Below are positions 1-7,136 of a stretch of 45,985 bases of DNA, one piece after another. A program made the translations under genes and the position numbers. The stretch spans positions 1 through 45,985 of the forward strand of contig JANOTP010000180.1 of assembly GCA_031416415.1 (NCBI GenBank), given 5' to 3'. The notes beneath the pieces are model-generated. The model was not told where the DNA came from, made no database searches, and saw only the letters and a program-made list of their open reading frames with translations. Source of the DNA: JANYCO01 sp031416415 (GTDB lineage: Bacteria; Bacteroidota; Bacteroidia; Cytophagales; Cytophagaceae). Within the stretch, counting starts at the first letter, position 1, and the number at the start of each line of letters is the position of its first letter.

Positions 1-157
1 CGCAGCTTAGGCAATCAATAGTTTCAAAGACCTCATCATGGAGTTTTTCAAACTTTTCGTCCAAGTCTTTAGGCTTTATTTTTTTTAATTTTTCAAAAAG
101 CTTTTTGTTTTCTTTTGCAGCTTTTCTTGCCTGATTTCCAAGGTTGTGTAGTTCCAA
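1..157 (-). CDS. YkgJ-family cysteine-cluster protein (3' part outside window)
   Basis: The reverse strand reads open from a TTG at 157 to the window edge, about 52 residues. The frame is rich in Lys and Glu and ends with a stretch like EVFETIDCLSC, which resembles the start of the YkgJ/CxxCxxCC family of putative zinc- or iron-binding proteins; the rest of the cysteine cluster would lie beyond position 1. An in-frame TAA lies 12 bases upstream and no ATG is available, so TTG is the most likely start. It follows the DUF218 gene on the same strand with a 56-base gap and may share its transcript. Family assignment rests on the N-terminal pattern only. Confidence 0.68.
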   Translation of the reverse strand, partial: MELHNLGNQARKAAKENKKLFEKLKKIKPKDLDEKFEKLHDEVFETIDCLSC

Positions 158-213
158 TTGACTTATACTTTAATTAGAATCAAATTTAAAGATTTAAATC
201 TAATTAGTTAGAG

Positions 214-780
214 TTAACTAACCAAAAAAACATAATAAGCAAAAAACTCTCTTAACACGGAATAAAAATCACGTAGTTCAAAATAATTAGAATGAGCCGT
301 GTAGTAATTTTGTACACCTAAAGATTTGATCATAGCACGGCTACGATGGAGATGATAAAACTGTGAAACTATAATAACAGAATTTAAGTTATGCTGTTTT
401 GCCAAAGGAATATAATTACACATAGTTTCATAGGTAGTAAGGCCTTTATCGTCTAGTAGAATATCCTCTGTTGGTACTCCTTTTTTTAAAAGATAAGTTT
501 TCATTTCTCTAGCTTCATAATAACCTTCTTTTCCTAATCCTCCACTAACTATAATTTTTGATGCAAATTTTAAATTGTAAAGTTCAAAGCCTTTCTCTAC
601 TCTGCTTTGTAAGCGATTGGAAAGTGTGCCATCTTTATTTACAGTGTTGCCTAATACAAGAATACAATCGGCTTTATGAAGATTGTCGTTAAGCCCATCT
701 ATAGTAATAACTAATGAATGTAGCAATATCCATGCAACCATTACTATGAATAAATATCGAACTGATTTTTTTAAATTCAT
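214..780 (-). CDS. YdcF/SanA-like DUF218 membrane protein
   Basis: This 188-residue protein has one N-terminal hydrophobic segment (about residues 8-27) followed by a DUF218 domain (about 37-165). Recognisable family blocks are ADCILVLGN near 37-45, IIVSGG, a KKGVP block, ILLDDKGLTTYET and VIIVSQFYHLHRSRA. The single membrane anchor and short length match SanA-type members, which have been linked to envelope barrier function; the biochemical activity is unknown. It lies downstream of rpsA, but a strong hairpin at 824-854 separates the two, so it probably has its own promoter. Membership of the family is secure; the cellular role is inference. Confidence 0.85.
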   Translation of the reverse strand: MNLKKSVRYLFIVMVAWILLHSLVITIDGLNDNLHKADCILVLGNTVNKDGTLSNRLQSRVEKGFELYNLKFASKIIVSGGLGKEGYYEAREMKTYLLKKGVPTEDILLDDKGLTTYETMCNYIPLAKQHNLNSVIIVSQFYHLHRSRAMIKSLGVQNYYTAHSNYFELRDFYSVLREFFAYYVFLVS

Positions 781-823
781 TGTTTTTAAAAAATAAATTT
801 TAGTTGTTCAAATTTAGTTAAAA

Positions 824-854
824 AAAAACGTGGTACTTAAAGCACCACGTTTTT
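824..854 (-). terminator. Rho-independent terminator after rpsA
   Basis: An 11-bp stem (AAAAACGTGGT pairing with ACCACGTTTTT) with a 9-base loop lies just past the rpsA stop. Read on the minus strand it is followed by a run of eight T, the classic intrinsic terminator layout. Confidence 0.88.
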
Positions 855-877
855 AATAGATAAAAGTTATAGAAGAA

Positions 878-2695
878 TTAGTTCTTTTCGTTCATCTTGT
901 CTTTCAAGTTTGAAAGCGCAGAGATGTCTCCAAGAGTAGATTTTTCTACTTCTTTGTTTACTTCTTTTACTGTTTTTTGTTTAGAACCAGTTGCAGCAGT
1001 TTTTTTGCTGTCTTTTTTCTCTTCAGCAACAGGAGTTTCATTTAATCTAGAGTGAGTAAGAGCGATTTTTCTTTCGTCTTTAGAAAACTCAAGTACTCTG
1101 AAATCAAGATTTTCACCTTGTTCAGCAAGTTTACCATCTTCTTTCACTAAGTTTTTAGAAGCACAGAAACCTTCGATACCGTATTGAAGTTCTACCATAA
1201 CACCTTTATCGTTTTTAGAAACAACAGTTCCTTTATGTATAGAACCGATTCCGAAGATAGTCTCGAATGTGTTCCAAGGATTTTCTTCAAGTTGTTTGTG
1301 ACCAAGTGCTAATTTTCTGTTTTCAGCATCAAGTTCAAGTACTACAACGTCAAGTTTTTCACCTACTTTAACGAATTCAGAAGGATGTTTGATTTTCTTA
1401 GTCCAAGAAAGATCTGATACGTGTACAAGACCATCAATACCTTCTTCTAATTCTATAAACAGACCGAAGTTTGTAAGGTTTCTTACAATACCAGTGTGTT
1501 TAGTGTTAACTGCATATTTAGAAAGTAAATCTTGTTTTGTCCATGGATCTTCAGAAAGTTGTTTGATACCAAGTGACATTTTTCTTTCTTCTCTGTCAAG
1601 AGTTAAGATAACTGCGTTTAATTCATCACCAGCTTTCATGAAGTCTTGAGGGTTTCTCAAGTGTTGAGACCAGCTCATTTCAGAAACGTGTATAAGACCT
1701 TCTACGCCAGTTTGGATTTCAAGGAATGCACCGTAATCAGCAACGTTTACAATTTTACCTGTGATTTTTGACCCAACAGCCAAGTCAGCAGATAAAGACT
1801 CCCAAGGGTGAGGAGTAAGTTGTTTCATACCAAGAGAAATTCTCTTTTTCTCATCATCAAAATCAAGTACCACAACATTAACTTTTTGGTCAAGTTTAAG
1901 CACTTCTTCTGGATGATTGATTCTTCCCCAAGAAATATCTGTAATGTGCAACAGACCGTCTACACCTCCAAGGTCGATGAATACACCGAAGTTGGTCATG
2001 TTTTTGATCACACCTTCCAATACCTGACCTTTGTCAAGATTGTTAAGGATTTCTGCTTTTTGTTTTTCGATATCTTTTTCGATCAACACTTTGTGAGATA
2101 CTACAACGTTATCGTTAGTGTTGTTGATTTTCACAACTTTCACTTCCATTTTCTTACCAACGAAAATATCAAAATCACGAATTGGTTTAACATCAATTTG
2201 AGATCCTGGTAAGAATGCTTCGATACCATATATGTCTACGATCAAACCACCTTTAGTTCTTCTCTTAACGAAACCGTCAATGATAAGATCATTTTCAAGA
2301 GCTCCTTGAATATTTTCCCAAGCTTTAACGATTTTTGCTTTCTTTCTAGAAAGAATAAGTTGACCATTTTTGTCTTCTTGATCTTCAATGAAAACTTCAA
2401 CTTCTAATCCAACTACTAATTCTTCATTTTGATCACGGAATTCAGAAATGGAAATAAGACCATCTGATTTGAATCCAATGTTTACAATAACTTCTCTGTC
2501 TGTGATACCAACGATTACACCTGTTAGTACTTTTTTCTCTTCAACTTGATTAAGTGTACCTTCGTACAATTGCTCTAGTTGCTCTCTTTCTTTTGCTGTG
2601 TAATTACCACCAAAACCTTTTCTGTCGGTTACTGTGTCCCAGTCAAAATCATCTACTAAATTTGTCATAAAATTTTTCTGCTCTTTTGAGTACAT
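878..2695 (-). CDS. rpsA: 30S ribosomal protein S1
   Basis: The 605-residue protein contains six S1 RNA-binding domains at about 54-118, 134-203, 222-292, 307-379, 396-468 and 484-551. Domains 3-5 carry the most typical pattern (GVF/AFLEI/GLFIEL, then GLIHVSE-SW, then RKMSLGIKQL). A Lys/Glu-rich, probably disordered tail covers 555-605. S1 binds mRNA on the small ribosomal subunit and helps initiation, especially for leaders with weak Shine-Dalgarno sequences, which are usual in Bacteroidota. The ATG at 2695 is used; an internal Met at residue 10 is an alternative. A TAccTTTG box at 2761-2768 gives a leader of about 60 bases containing a 7-bp hairpin. A strong terminator follows the gene. Confidence 0.97.
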   Translation of the reverse strand: MYSKEQKNFMTNLVDDFDWDTVTDRKGFGGNYTAKEREQLEQLYEGTLNQVEEKKVLTGVIVGITDREVIVNIGFKSDGLISISEFRDQNEELVVGLEVEVFIEDQEDKNGQLILSRKKAKIVKAWENIQGALENDLIIDGFVKRRTKGGLIVDIYGIEAFLPGSQIDVKPIRDFDIFVGKKMEVKVVKINNTNDNVVVSHKVLIEKDIEKQKAEILNNLDKGQVLEGVIKNMTNFGVFIDLGGVDGLLHITDISWGRINHPEEVLKLDQKVNVVVLDFDDEKKRISLGMKQLTPHPWESLSADLAVGSKITGKIVNVADYGAFLEIQTGVEGLIHVSEMSWSQHLRNPQDFMKAGDELNAVILTLDREERKMSLGIKQLSEDPWTKQDLLSKYAVNTKHTGIVRNLTNFGLFIELEEGIDGLVHVSDLSWTKKIKHPSEFVKVGEKLDVVVLELDAENRKLALGHKQLEENPWNTFETIFGIGSIHKGTVVSKNDKGVMVELQYGIEGFCASKNLVKEDGKLAEQGENLDFRVLEFSKDERKIALTHSRLNETPVAEEKKDSKKTAATGSKQKTVKEVNKEVEKSTLGDISALSNLKDKMNEKN

Positions 2696-2735
2696 CAGCC
2701 TTAGAGCAATGGAGACTGAAATTTTGTTTGAATTA

Positions 2736-2754
2736 CTTTCACGCCTTGTGAAAG
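2736..2754 (-). promoter_or_regulatory. Hairpin at the 5' end of the rpsA leader
   Basis: A perfect 7-bp dyad (CTTTCAC, five-base loop, GTGAAAG) lies 41 bases upstream of the rpsA ATG and 6 bases downstream of the probable -7 box. The transcript would begin at or very near this hairpin. It could stabilise the mRNA or serve as an S1 autoregulatory site; neither is shown by the sequence alone. Confidence 0.5.
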
Positions 2755-2760
2755 GGACTG

Positions 2761-2768
2761 CAAAGGTA
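2761..2768 (-). promoter_or_regulatory. -7 promoter element for rpsA
   Basis: TACCTTTG on the minus strand fits the Bacteroidota -7 consensus TAnnTTTG. No convincing TTTG -33 box is seen at the expected distance. Confidence 0.55.
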
Positions 2769-2783
2769 TGAAAATATATTGAA

Positions 2784-2861
2784 AGATACTAGATCTTGGA
2801 TGCTAGATACCAGATAATTAAGTTCGTTTATCATGTATCTAGCATATAGAATCTAGCATCT
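2784..2861. repeat. Imperfect inverted repeat with CTAGATAC motifs
   Basis: Two 27-base arms (2784-2810 and 2835-2861) pair at 22 of 27 positions around a 24-base loop. Each arm contains two copies of an AGAT[AG]CTAGAT-type word, so the arms are themselves internally repetitive. It lies between the divergent rpsA and small-protein/LexA-like transcription units. It looks like a short dispersed intergenic element rather than a protein site, but only one copy is in this window. Confidence 0.7.
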
Positions 2862-2896
2862 AATTACCAGGTATTTATAAATTACTTAATAATATT

Positions 2897-2944
2897 TACT
2901 AAAATAGTTAGTATTGTCAAATTATTTAGCATATCTTTGCTAAA
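2897..2944 (+). promoter_or_regulatory. Two dyad operators upstream of the LexA-like gene
   Basis: The first dyad is TACTAA-N5-TTAGTA (2897-2913). The second is TTTAGCA-N6-TGCTAAA (2925-2944). Both are perfect and share a TTAG half-site. Their centres are about 29.5 bp apart, close to three helical turns, so two repressor dimers would bind the same DNA face. The second dyad overlaps the -7 box. The HTH regulator at 3250-4026 is the obvious candidate to bind here. Confidence 0.62.
2932..2939 (+). promoter_or_regulatory. -7 promoter element for the LexA-like operon
   Basis: TATCTTTG matches TAnnTTTG exactly and forms the spacer and first bases of the second dyad (2925-2944). A TTG lies 15 bases upstream at 2914-2916, shorter than the usual spacing. 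Confidence 0.6.
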
Positions 2945-3060
2945 GGAATTAACACTAAAACTAAAAGCATAGATATTGGTGATTAAAAAAAGAGTGTGTT
3001 GTGCCTGTAAGCGCTCTACTCCTCCTCTTTAAACTAACAAATTTATTAAATGTTCAGATC

Positions 3061-3231
3061 ATGAAAAAATCGACACATTACATGGCAGTGATAGGTATCT
3101 TTAAGGAAAGTTTCAGTAATTTTCCATTAGATAAATTAAGAAGACTTTCCAAAGAGTCAAACCTGATGTACGAAGCAAGAATTGCTGTCAGGGAATTGAT
3201 TGAAGAAAAAGAAAGCAGTTATTTTGCTTAA
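3061..3231 (+). CDS. Small protein of unknown function upstream of LexA-like regulator
   Basis: A 56-residue open frame starts at the ATG at 3061. An in-frame GTG at 3001 would add 20 residues, but that extension has no family-like character, so the ATG is preferred. The protein is basic in its first half (KKSTHYMAVIG, then LDKLRRLSKE) and has a probable helix ending in ELIEEKESSYF. No domain is recognised. It ends 18 bases before the LexA-like gene and shares its promoter and operators, so it is probably co-transcribed and may be a regulator-associated or damage-induced small protein. That role is inference; coding status is supported by position, clean start and length only. Confidence 0.55.
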   Translation: MKKSTHYMAVIGIFKESFSNFPLDKLRRLSKESNLMYEARIAVRELIEEKESSYFA

Positions 3232-3249
3232 TATTTAATACATTCATTT

Positions 3250-4026
3250 ATGACACTAATTAGTGAAAATATAAAATTTCTGCGTAAGCTACAAAGCCTT
3301 ACTCAAGAGCAGATGTCCGAGCGCTTAGGAATTAAAAGATCCTTGCTAGGAGCATACGAGGAGGGTCGTGCAGAGCCAAATCTAAATTGCCTATTGCTGA
3401 TCTCCAAAATATTTGAAATACCTGTTGAAGCATTAATTCAGGAAAAAATTGCGGAAGGAAATAATCTTCAGAAAATCAAGAAAAAAGATATTGAAGGGAA
3501 TAAATTAAGGGTGTTAGCGGTTACTGTAGACAAAGACGACAAAGAAAATATTCATCTTGTTCCTCAGAAAGCAGCAGCGGGTTATATGAATGGCTTTTCT
3601 GATCCAGAGTATGTCTCTGAATTGCCTAAATTCTATTTGCCTATTTTTACAAATGGGACATACAGAGCATTTGAGATTAAAGGTGATTCCATGTTACCAT
3701 TGCCTACAGGTAGTATCATCATTGGTCAATATGTAGAGAATTGGAAAAACATAAAAGACGATAAGACCTATGTGTTGGTCACCAATTCTGATGGCATTGT
3801 ATATAAAAGAGTTTATAGTAATATAAAAGAAAACGAAACCCTGCGTTTAGTTTCAGACAATAAAGTTTATGATCCCTACGAAGTAGACATAAATGACATT
3901 AATGAAATTTGGGAAGCAAAAGCATACATCTGTACAGATTTTCCTAAAGCAGATATGTCTTTGGAAAAATTATCCTCTATGGTGGTAAACTTGCAACAAG
4001 AGATGCAAGGGATAAAGAAAAAGTAA
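3250..4026 (+). CDS. XRE-family HTH regulator with LexA-like S24 self-cleavage domain
   Basis: The 258-residue protein has an XRE/Cro-type helix-turn-helix at about 1-65 (SLTQEQMSERLGIKRSLLGAYEEG) and a C-terminal S24/LexA-like peptidase domain at about 100-230. The catalytic pair is visible: Ser147 in EIKGDSMLP and Lys186 in GIVYKRVY. An Ala110-Gly111 pair in KAAAGYMNGF sits where LexA and CI repressors cut themselves. It therefore looks like a repressor inactivated by RecA-stimulated or other self-cleavage. Two dyads at 2897-2944 are likely autoregulatory operators. No prophage genes are adjacent, so a host SOS-type or stress role is more likely than a phage repressor, but the signal is not known from the sequence. 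Confidence 0.88.
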   Translation: MTLISENIKFLRKLQSLTQEQMSERLGIKRSLLGAYEEGRAEPNLNCLLLISKIFEIPVEALIQEKIAEGNNLQKIKKKDIEGNKLRVLAVTVDKDDKENIHLVPQKAAAGYMNGFSDPEYVSELPKFYLPIFTNGTYRAFEIKGDSMLPLPTGSIIIGQYVENWKNIKDDKTYVLVTNSDGIVYKRVYSNIKENETLRLVSDNKVYDPYEVDINDINEIWEAKAYICTDFPKADMSLEKLSSMVVNLQQEMQGIKKK

Positions 4027-4124
4027 TTACAAAAATAAATTGAGGTGTATATTCACTATTTTTTTGCGGTTAAATAGATTATTTATAGTATGAGTATTTA
4101 CTTTTTACCTTCTTAAATATAAGT

Positions 4125-4180
4125 TTTCCTCTTGAATGACTTATTAATATTGGTCAATCAAGAGGAAATTTGTTTTTTGG
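4125..4180 (+). terminator. Hairpin terminator after the LexA-like gene
   Basis: An 11-bp stem (TTTCCTCTTGA with TCAAGAGGAAA) is extended by an inner TGAC/GTCA pair and followed by a T-rich stretch. It lies about 100 bases after the stop codon. Confidence 0.65.
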
Positions 4181-4277
4181 GTTATCCAAGGGTAGTACTC
4201 TCTGTAATTAGTAAAATTGAAATGGAATGATGTTTAGTTTTATAATTGAGATTTATAATAAAATGGGTAAAGTTATT

Positions 4278-4568
4278 TTATAGTTTTAAATTCTTTGGGT
4301 CTTGTCTGTTATCCCAAAAATAATGTAGAAAAATGATTGATTCTTCAATTTTATAAAAAAGTGAAATCTGTCTACTCAATATAACTTTATGTGTATTGTT
4401 TTTAATTCGTTGGTATTGGAAGGGACTTTTTTTAATGTAATCCATTACTTCATCGGTTCTACTGATAAATCGATCAAGTTCTCTTTGTGTCCATTTTTCC
4501 TCTAGGTATTCAAGAATTTTAAGGTAACTGAGTTCGGCTTCTATAGACCAAAAAATAGAATAGAGCAT
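4278..4568 (-). CDS. ParE/RelE-superfamily toxin of a type II toxin-antitoxin pair
   Basis: The 96-residue protein has the usual ParE/RelE layout: an N-terminal helical pair (WSIEAELSYLKILEYLEEKWTQ), a middle region with FISRTDEVMDYIKKSP, then the strands HKVILSRQISLFYKIEE and IIFLHYFWDNRQDPKNL. The closing W-D-N-R-x-[DN]-P pattern is typical of Bacteroidota ParE-like toxins. Members of this superfamily inhibit gyrase or cleave mRNA at the ribosome; which applies here cannot be told. Its start lies one base after the antitoxin stop, so the two are co-expressed with the antitoxin made first. Confidence 0.85.
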   Translation of the reverse strand: MLYSIFWSIEAELSYLKILEYLEEKWTQRELDRFISRTDEVMDYIKKSPFQYQRIKNNTHKVILSRQISLFYKIEESIIFLHYFWDNRQDPKNLKL

Positions 4569-4569
4569 C

Positions 4570-4803
4570 TTACTTCAAAAATTTCTTTTTAAATCCTGAC
4601 ATTACTTCTTCGTGTGGTTTTGTTTCACCACTTTTAATCTGCTCTTCAGAACGTTCTATTGACTGTTTAACATAGTCAGGGAGTTCATCCCAATGGTCTT
4701 TTCCATCCTCCTCCAAAATAGCTTTTATTTGGTCGATAATATACTCTTCTTGCGTTTGAAGAAGCTTTTCGATAACAATGAGTTTTTCAGTCTGAATATT
4801 CAT
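4570..4803 (-). CDS. Antitoxin partner of the ParE/RelE-like toxin
   Basis: The 77-residue acidic, helical protein resembles antitoxins found next to ParE-like toxins in Bacteroidota: an N-terminal KLIVIEKLLQTQEEYIIDQIKAILE helix region followed by an acidic segment with DYVKQSIERSEEQIKSGE and a basic end. It shows no DNA-binding domain clear enough to name. It precedes the toxin with a one-base gap. A near-match to the -7 consensus (TATATTTA on the minus strand) lies just upstream at 4822-4829. Identification depends mainly on its pairing with the toxin. Confidence 0.8.
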   Translation of the reverse strand: MNIQTEKLIVIEKLLQTQEEYIIDQIKAILEEDGKDHWDELPDYVKQSIERSEEQIKSGETKPHEEVMSGFKKKFLK

Positions 4804-5049
4804 AATACGTAGCTCTTATAGTAAATATAACGATTTCCCACTCGAATAGTTAGTTTATTTCATTAATTGTTCTCTGATTACATGAAATAATTCGATATTT
4901 AATAATAATACTTATTTTAATAACTTGGGTCTTTTATATTCTATTCCTTTTTGCGAAAAAGGGCTCTCTTTATTAACAGATAGTTTTTGTCTCCCTCGGC
5001 ATTTGGGACCTTTGGCTAATATTCCTCAGGGTGAAGATGGGTTGTACTT

Positions 5050-6948
5050 CTAATCATAAAATAACCATCTCACTCCAAATTCGAAAGATCTCGGTAAAGC
5101 CGTATAATAGGGCGTTATAAAATAACCTTTCTCTGACATTCCCATATTTACATGCGACCATTTTAAAAATACGAACCCTCGTTTAATTTGAGTATTAATA
5201 AATGCATCTGCCAATAAATATCCATCCAGATAATTAAAATCATTTGTAGTACTGCTTAAATGGAATTGTTGTGTACCTGGAGAATAAGAATTTCCATAAT
5301 AACCCGATTTCCAAGAAAGATCAACTCCTATCTGCAATCGTAAGGCTTTTTTAAATAGCGCACCATAAAGATATAGCTTTGTTTGGTTGAATAATTCTGG
5401 AACACGTATTACATCTGCACCAGATACTTTTGAGTAACGTAAATAATTTTCTAAATGTAGTATCCGATAACTGATACCCGCAGAAAATCCTACAGAGGTA
5501 ATTTGTGTGGGTAAGGAACTTTGTTTAGGAATAGACAGTGTATCGTAATAAATAAAATTGTTGATGTTTGAAAAATTTAGCATGGGTGAGAAAAAAAAGA
5601 ACTTGTTTTTTAGTTTTGCTGTCACATATACAACATCGGTTATAGTATTAGAAAAATTATTATCCCATTCATAACTGTTGCTCACATTTTTTAACTGAAA
5701 CAGAGTAGGAGAGTAGGAGATCCTTTGGTAGCCTGCATCTAACAACTGAGAAGAGAAATCTGCTTGAAAGGTATAGTCTCTACCTAAATAGTATTCAGCT
5801 TTAATTCCAAGTTTTAGCGTATCTGTAAAACGGTATTCTGCTTTTCCTCCTATGAAATTTTCATTGTAGGAACGCACCACATTAGTATAGTTGGTTTGTA
5901 TATAGCTAAAATCTTTTCTTCGTAAATAAGCCATATAAAATAATTTTCCAGAGCTACCTTTTATACCTATTTTATTTTCGTACAACTCATTAAAAATTCT
6001 ATCCCGTGTTGCCGTTGAGTCAAAGTTAATTGCTGGATAGTAAAGCAAATTACTGTCTAAGCCATTGCTGTTTATTGATGATAAATAATCGTCGTCGTAT
6101 CGTATTTTAATAGTTTGATAATCGAATTGATGAAAAAGTTGTAAGCTCTTTTTCGGCAGAATAGAGTAATCGTTGTAAAATCTAAAATTACTAGATTTTT
6201 GATAGGAGCGAAGATGTGTGCCTCTTGTTCTTGAATTTGGTAAGGAATAGAGTTGTACCTTCTCAAGTTTATAATCAAACATATCTTCTTTAGTTTCATT
6301 GCTATCGACAAAGATTCCACCGTTTTCATATTGCGAATGATCTAAATGCGTAAAGCTAAATAAAAATGTATAACGTTTGTTTTTACTAAAATACGAAGTA
6401 TGTGCAGCAAATGAGTAGTGCGACATTTGAAATTCTTTTGCAACTCCGGAAGCCAATTGTTTTACTGCGACTGCTCTTTTTAATATAAAACCAGCATTCC
6501 AGTTGGGTTTTATATTTCTTGTATGTTCTACTTCCAATGATTGCTGACCTTTGGAGCCTTGTATGTAAAATAATTTTGTATAAGGTGATTTGGTATCGTA
6601 GTAGTTTAAATTATCAGCAGTATAGCCAAATTCGTTTAGCGTAGAAAATCCTAATTTTTTCCCAATTGTAATAGGCGGCTCGTAATATATTCTATTTACT
6701 GGAGTTCCAAAATTGCCTAAGTCTTGGTAAAGAATATTATTTTTATAATAATAGTTGTAGTTATGAAGGTTCAATAAAGAAGTATCTATATGATTTTTAT
6801 GATTAGTATTACCAATCACATCCTCGATTGTAAAAAACTGAGTAGTTGCTGCACTATAAATCTGCTTTGTACTATCGTCTTGTATTTGACAATAGCCTGA
6901 AAAGGAAATGAATACTAAAATAATAACCGTGTATATAAACTTTCGCAC
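5050..6948 (-). CDS. Putative outer-membrane beta-barrel porin (Porin_10-like)
   Basis: This is a long protein of 632 residues from the GTG at 6948, which gives a clean signal peptide (RKFIYTVIILVFISFSGYCQ). A TTG at 6987 would add 13 residues ahead of that signal and is less likely. The mature part is rich in alternating aromatic and polar strands (NYNYYYKNNILYQDLG, HYSFAAHTSYFSKNKRYTF, FEFGVRWLFYD) and ends in an aromatic-rich strand, as expected for a barrel inserted in the outer membrane. Pattern and length resemble the Bacteroidota putative porin family PF14121. Substrate is unknown. No neighbouring gene suggests a partner; it stands alone between the toxin-antitoxin pair and a divergent hydrolase gene. 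Confidence 0.78.
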   Translation of the reverse strand: MRKFIYTVIILVFISFSGYCQIQDDSTKQIYSAATTQFFTIEDVIGNTNHKNHIDTSLLNLHNYNYYYKNNILYQDLGNFGTPVNRIYYEPPITIGKKLGFSTLNEFGYTADNLNYYDTKSPYTKLFYIQGSKGQQSLEVEHTRNIKPNWNAGFILKRAVAVKQLASGVAKEFQMSHYSFAAHTSYFSKNKRYTFLFSFTHLDHSQYENGGIFVDSNETKEDMFDYKLEKVQLYSLPNSRTRGTHLRSYQKSSNFRFYNDYSILPKKSLQLFHQFDYQTIKIRYDDDYLSSINSNGLDSNLLYYPAINFDSTATRDRIFNELYENKIGIKGSSGKLFYMAYLRRKDFSYIQTNYTNVVRSYNENFIGGKAEYRFTDTLKLGIKAEYYLGRDYTFQADFSSQLLDAGYQRISYSPTLFQLKNVSNSYEWDNNFSNTITDVVYVTAKLKNKFFFFSPMLNFSNINNFIYYDTLSIPKQSSLPTQITSVGFSAGISYRILHLENYLRYSKVSGADVIRVPELFNQTKLYLYGALFKKALRLQIGVDLSWKSGYYGNSYSPGTQQFHLSSTTNDFNYLDGYLLADAFINTQIKRGFVFLKWSHVNMGMSEKGYFITPYYTALPRSFEFGVRWLFYD

Positions 6949-7136
6949 TTGCGAAATTAATAATAAGTTTAATAATTGTAAGTACAATTTATTTGTTGTT
7001 AATAAGGTTTTTGTATAATTTGTTTAAATATTATCAATTATCAATGCGTTGAACCGTTTTTACAGACAAAAACGATACCTAAAATAGAATAGTATAATTA
7101 TTTAAACTAACATATAAAGCTTAATTTTTTATTACT

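Noticed and set aside
1389..2212. Open frames of 86 and 134 codons on the plus strand inside rpsA
   Set aside because: They are antisense to highly conserved S1 domains, lack family similarity and have shadow-type composition.
3001..3060. Extended GTG start for the small protein before the LexA-like gene
   Set aside because: The extra 20 residues have no protein-like pattern and an ATG with good context is available at 3061.
3250..4026. Prophage repressor
   Set aside because: The protein has a CI/LexA-like layout, but no phage structural, replication or integrase gene is nearby.
7055..7074. CGTTTTT/AAAAACG hairpin upstream of the porin gene as a terminator or riboswitch
   Set aside because: It is a short A/T stem between divergent genes with no conserved aptamer features and no transcript expected to end there.
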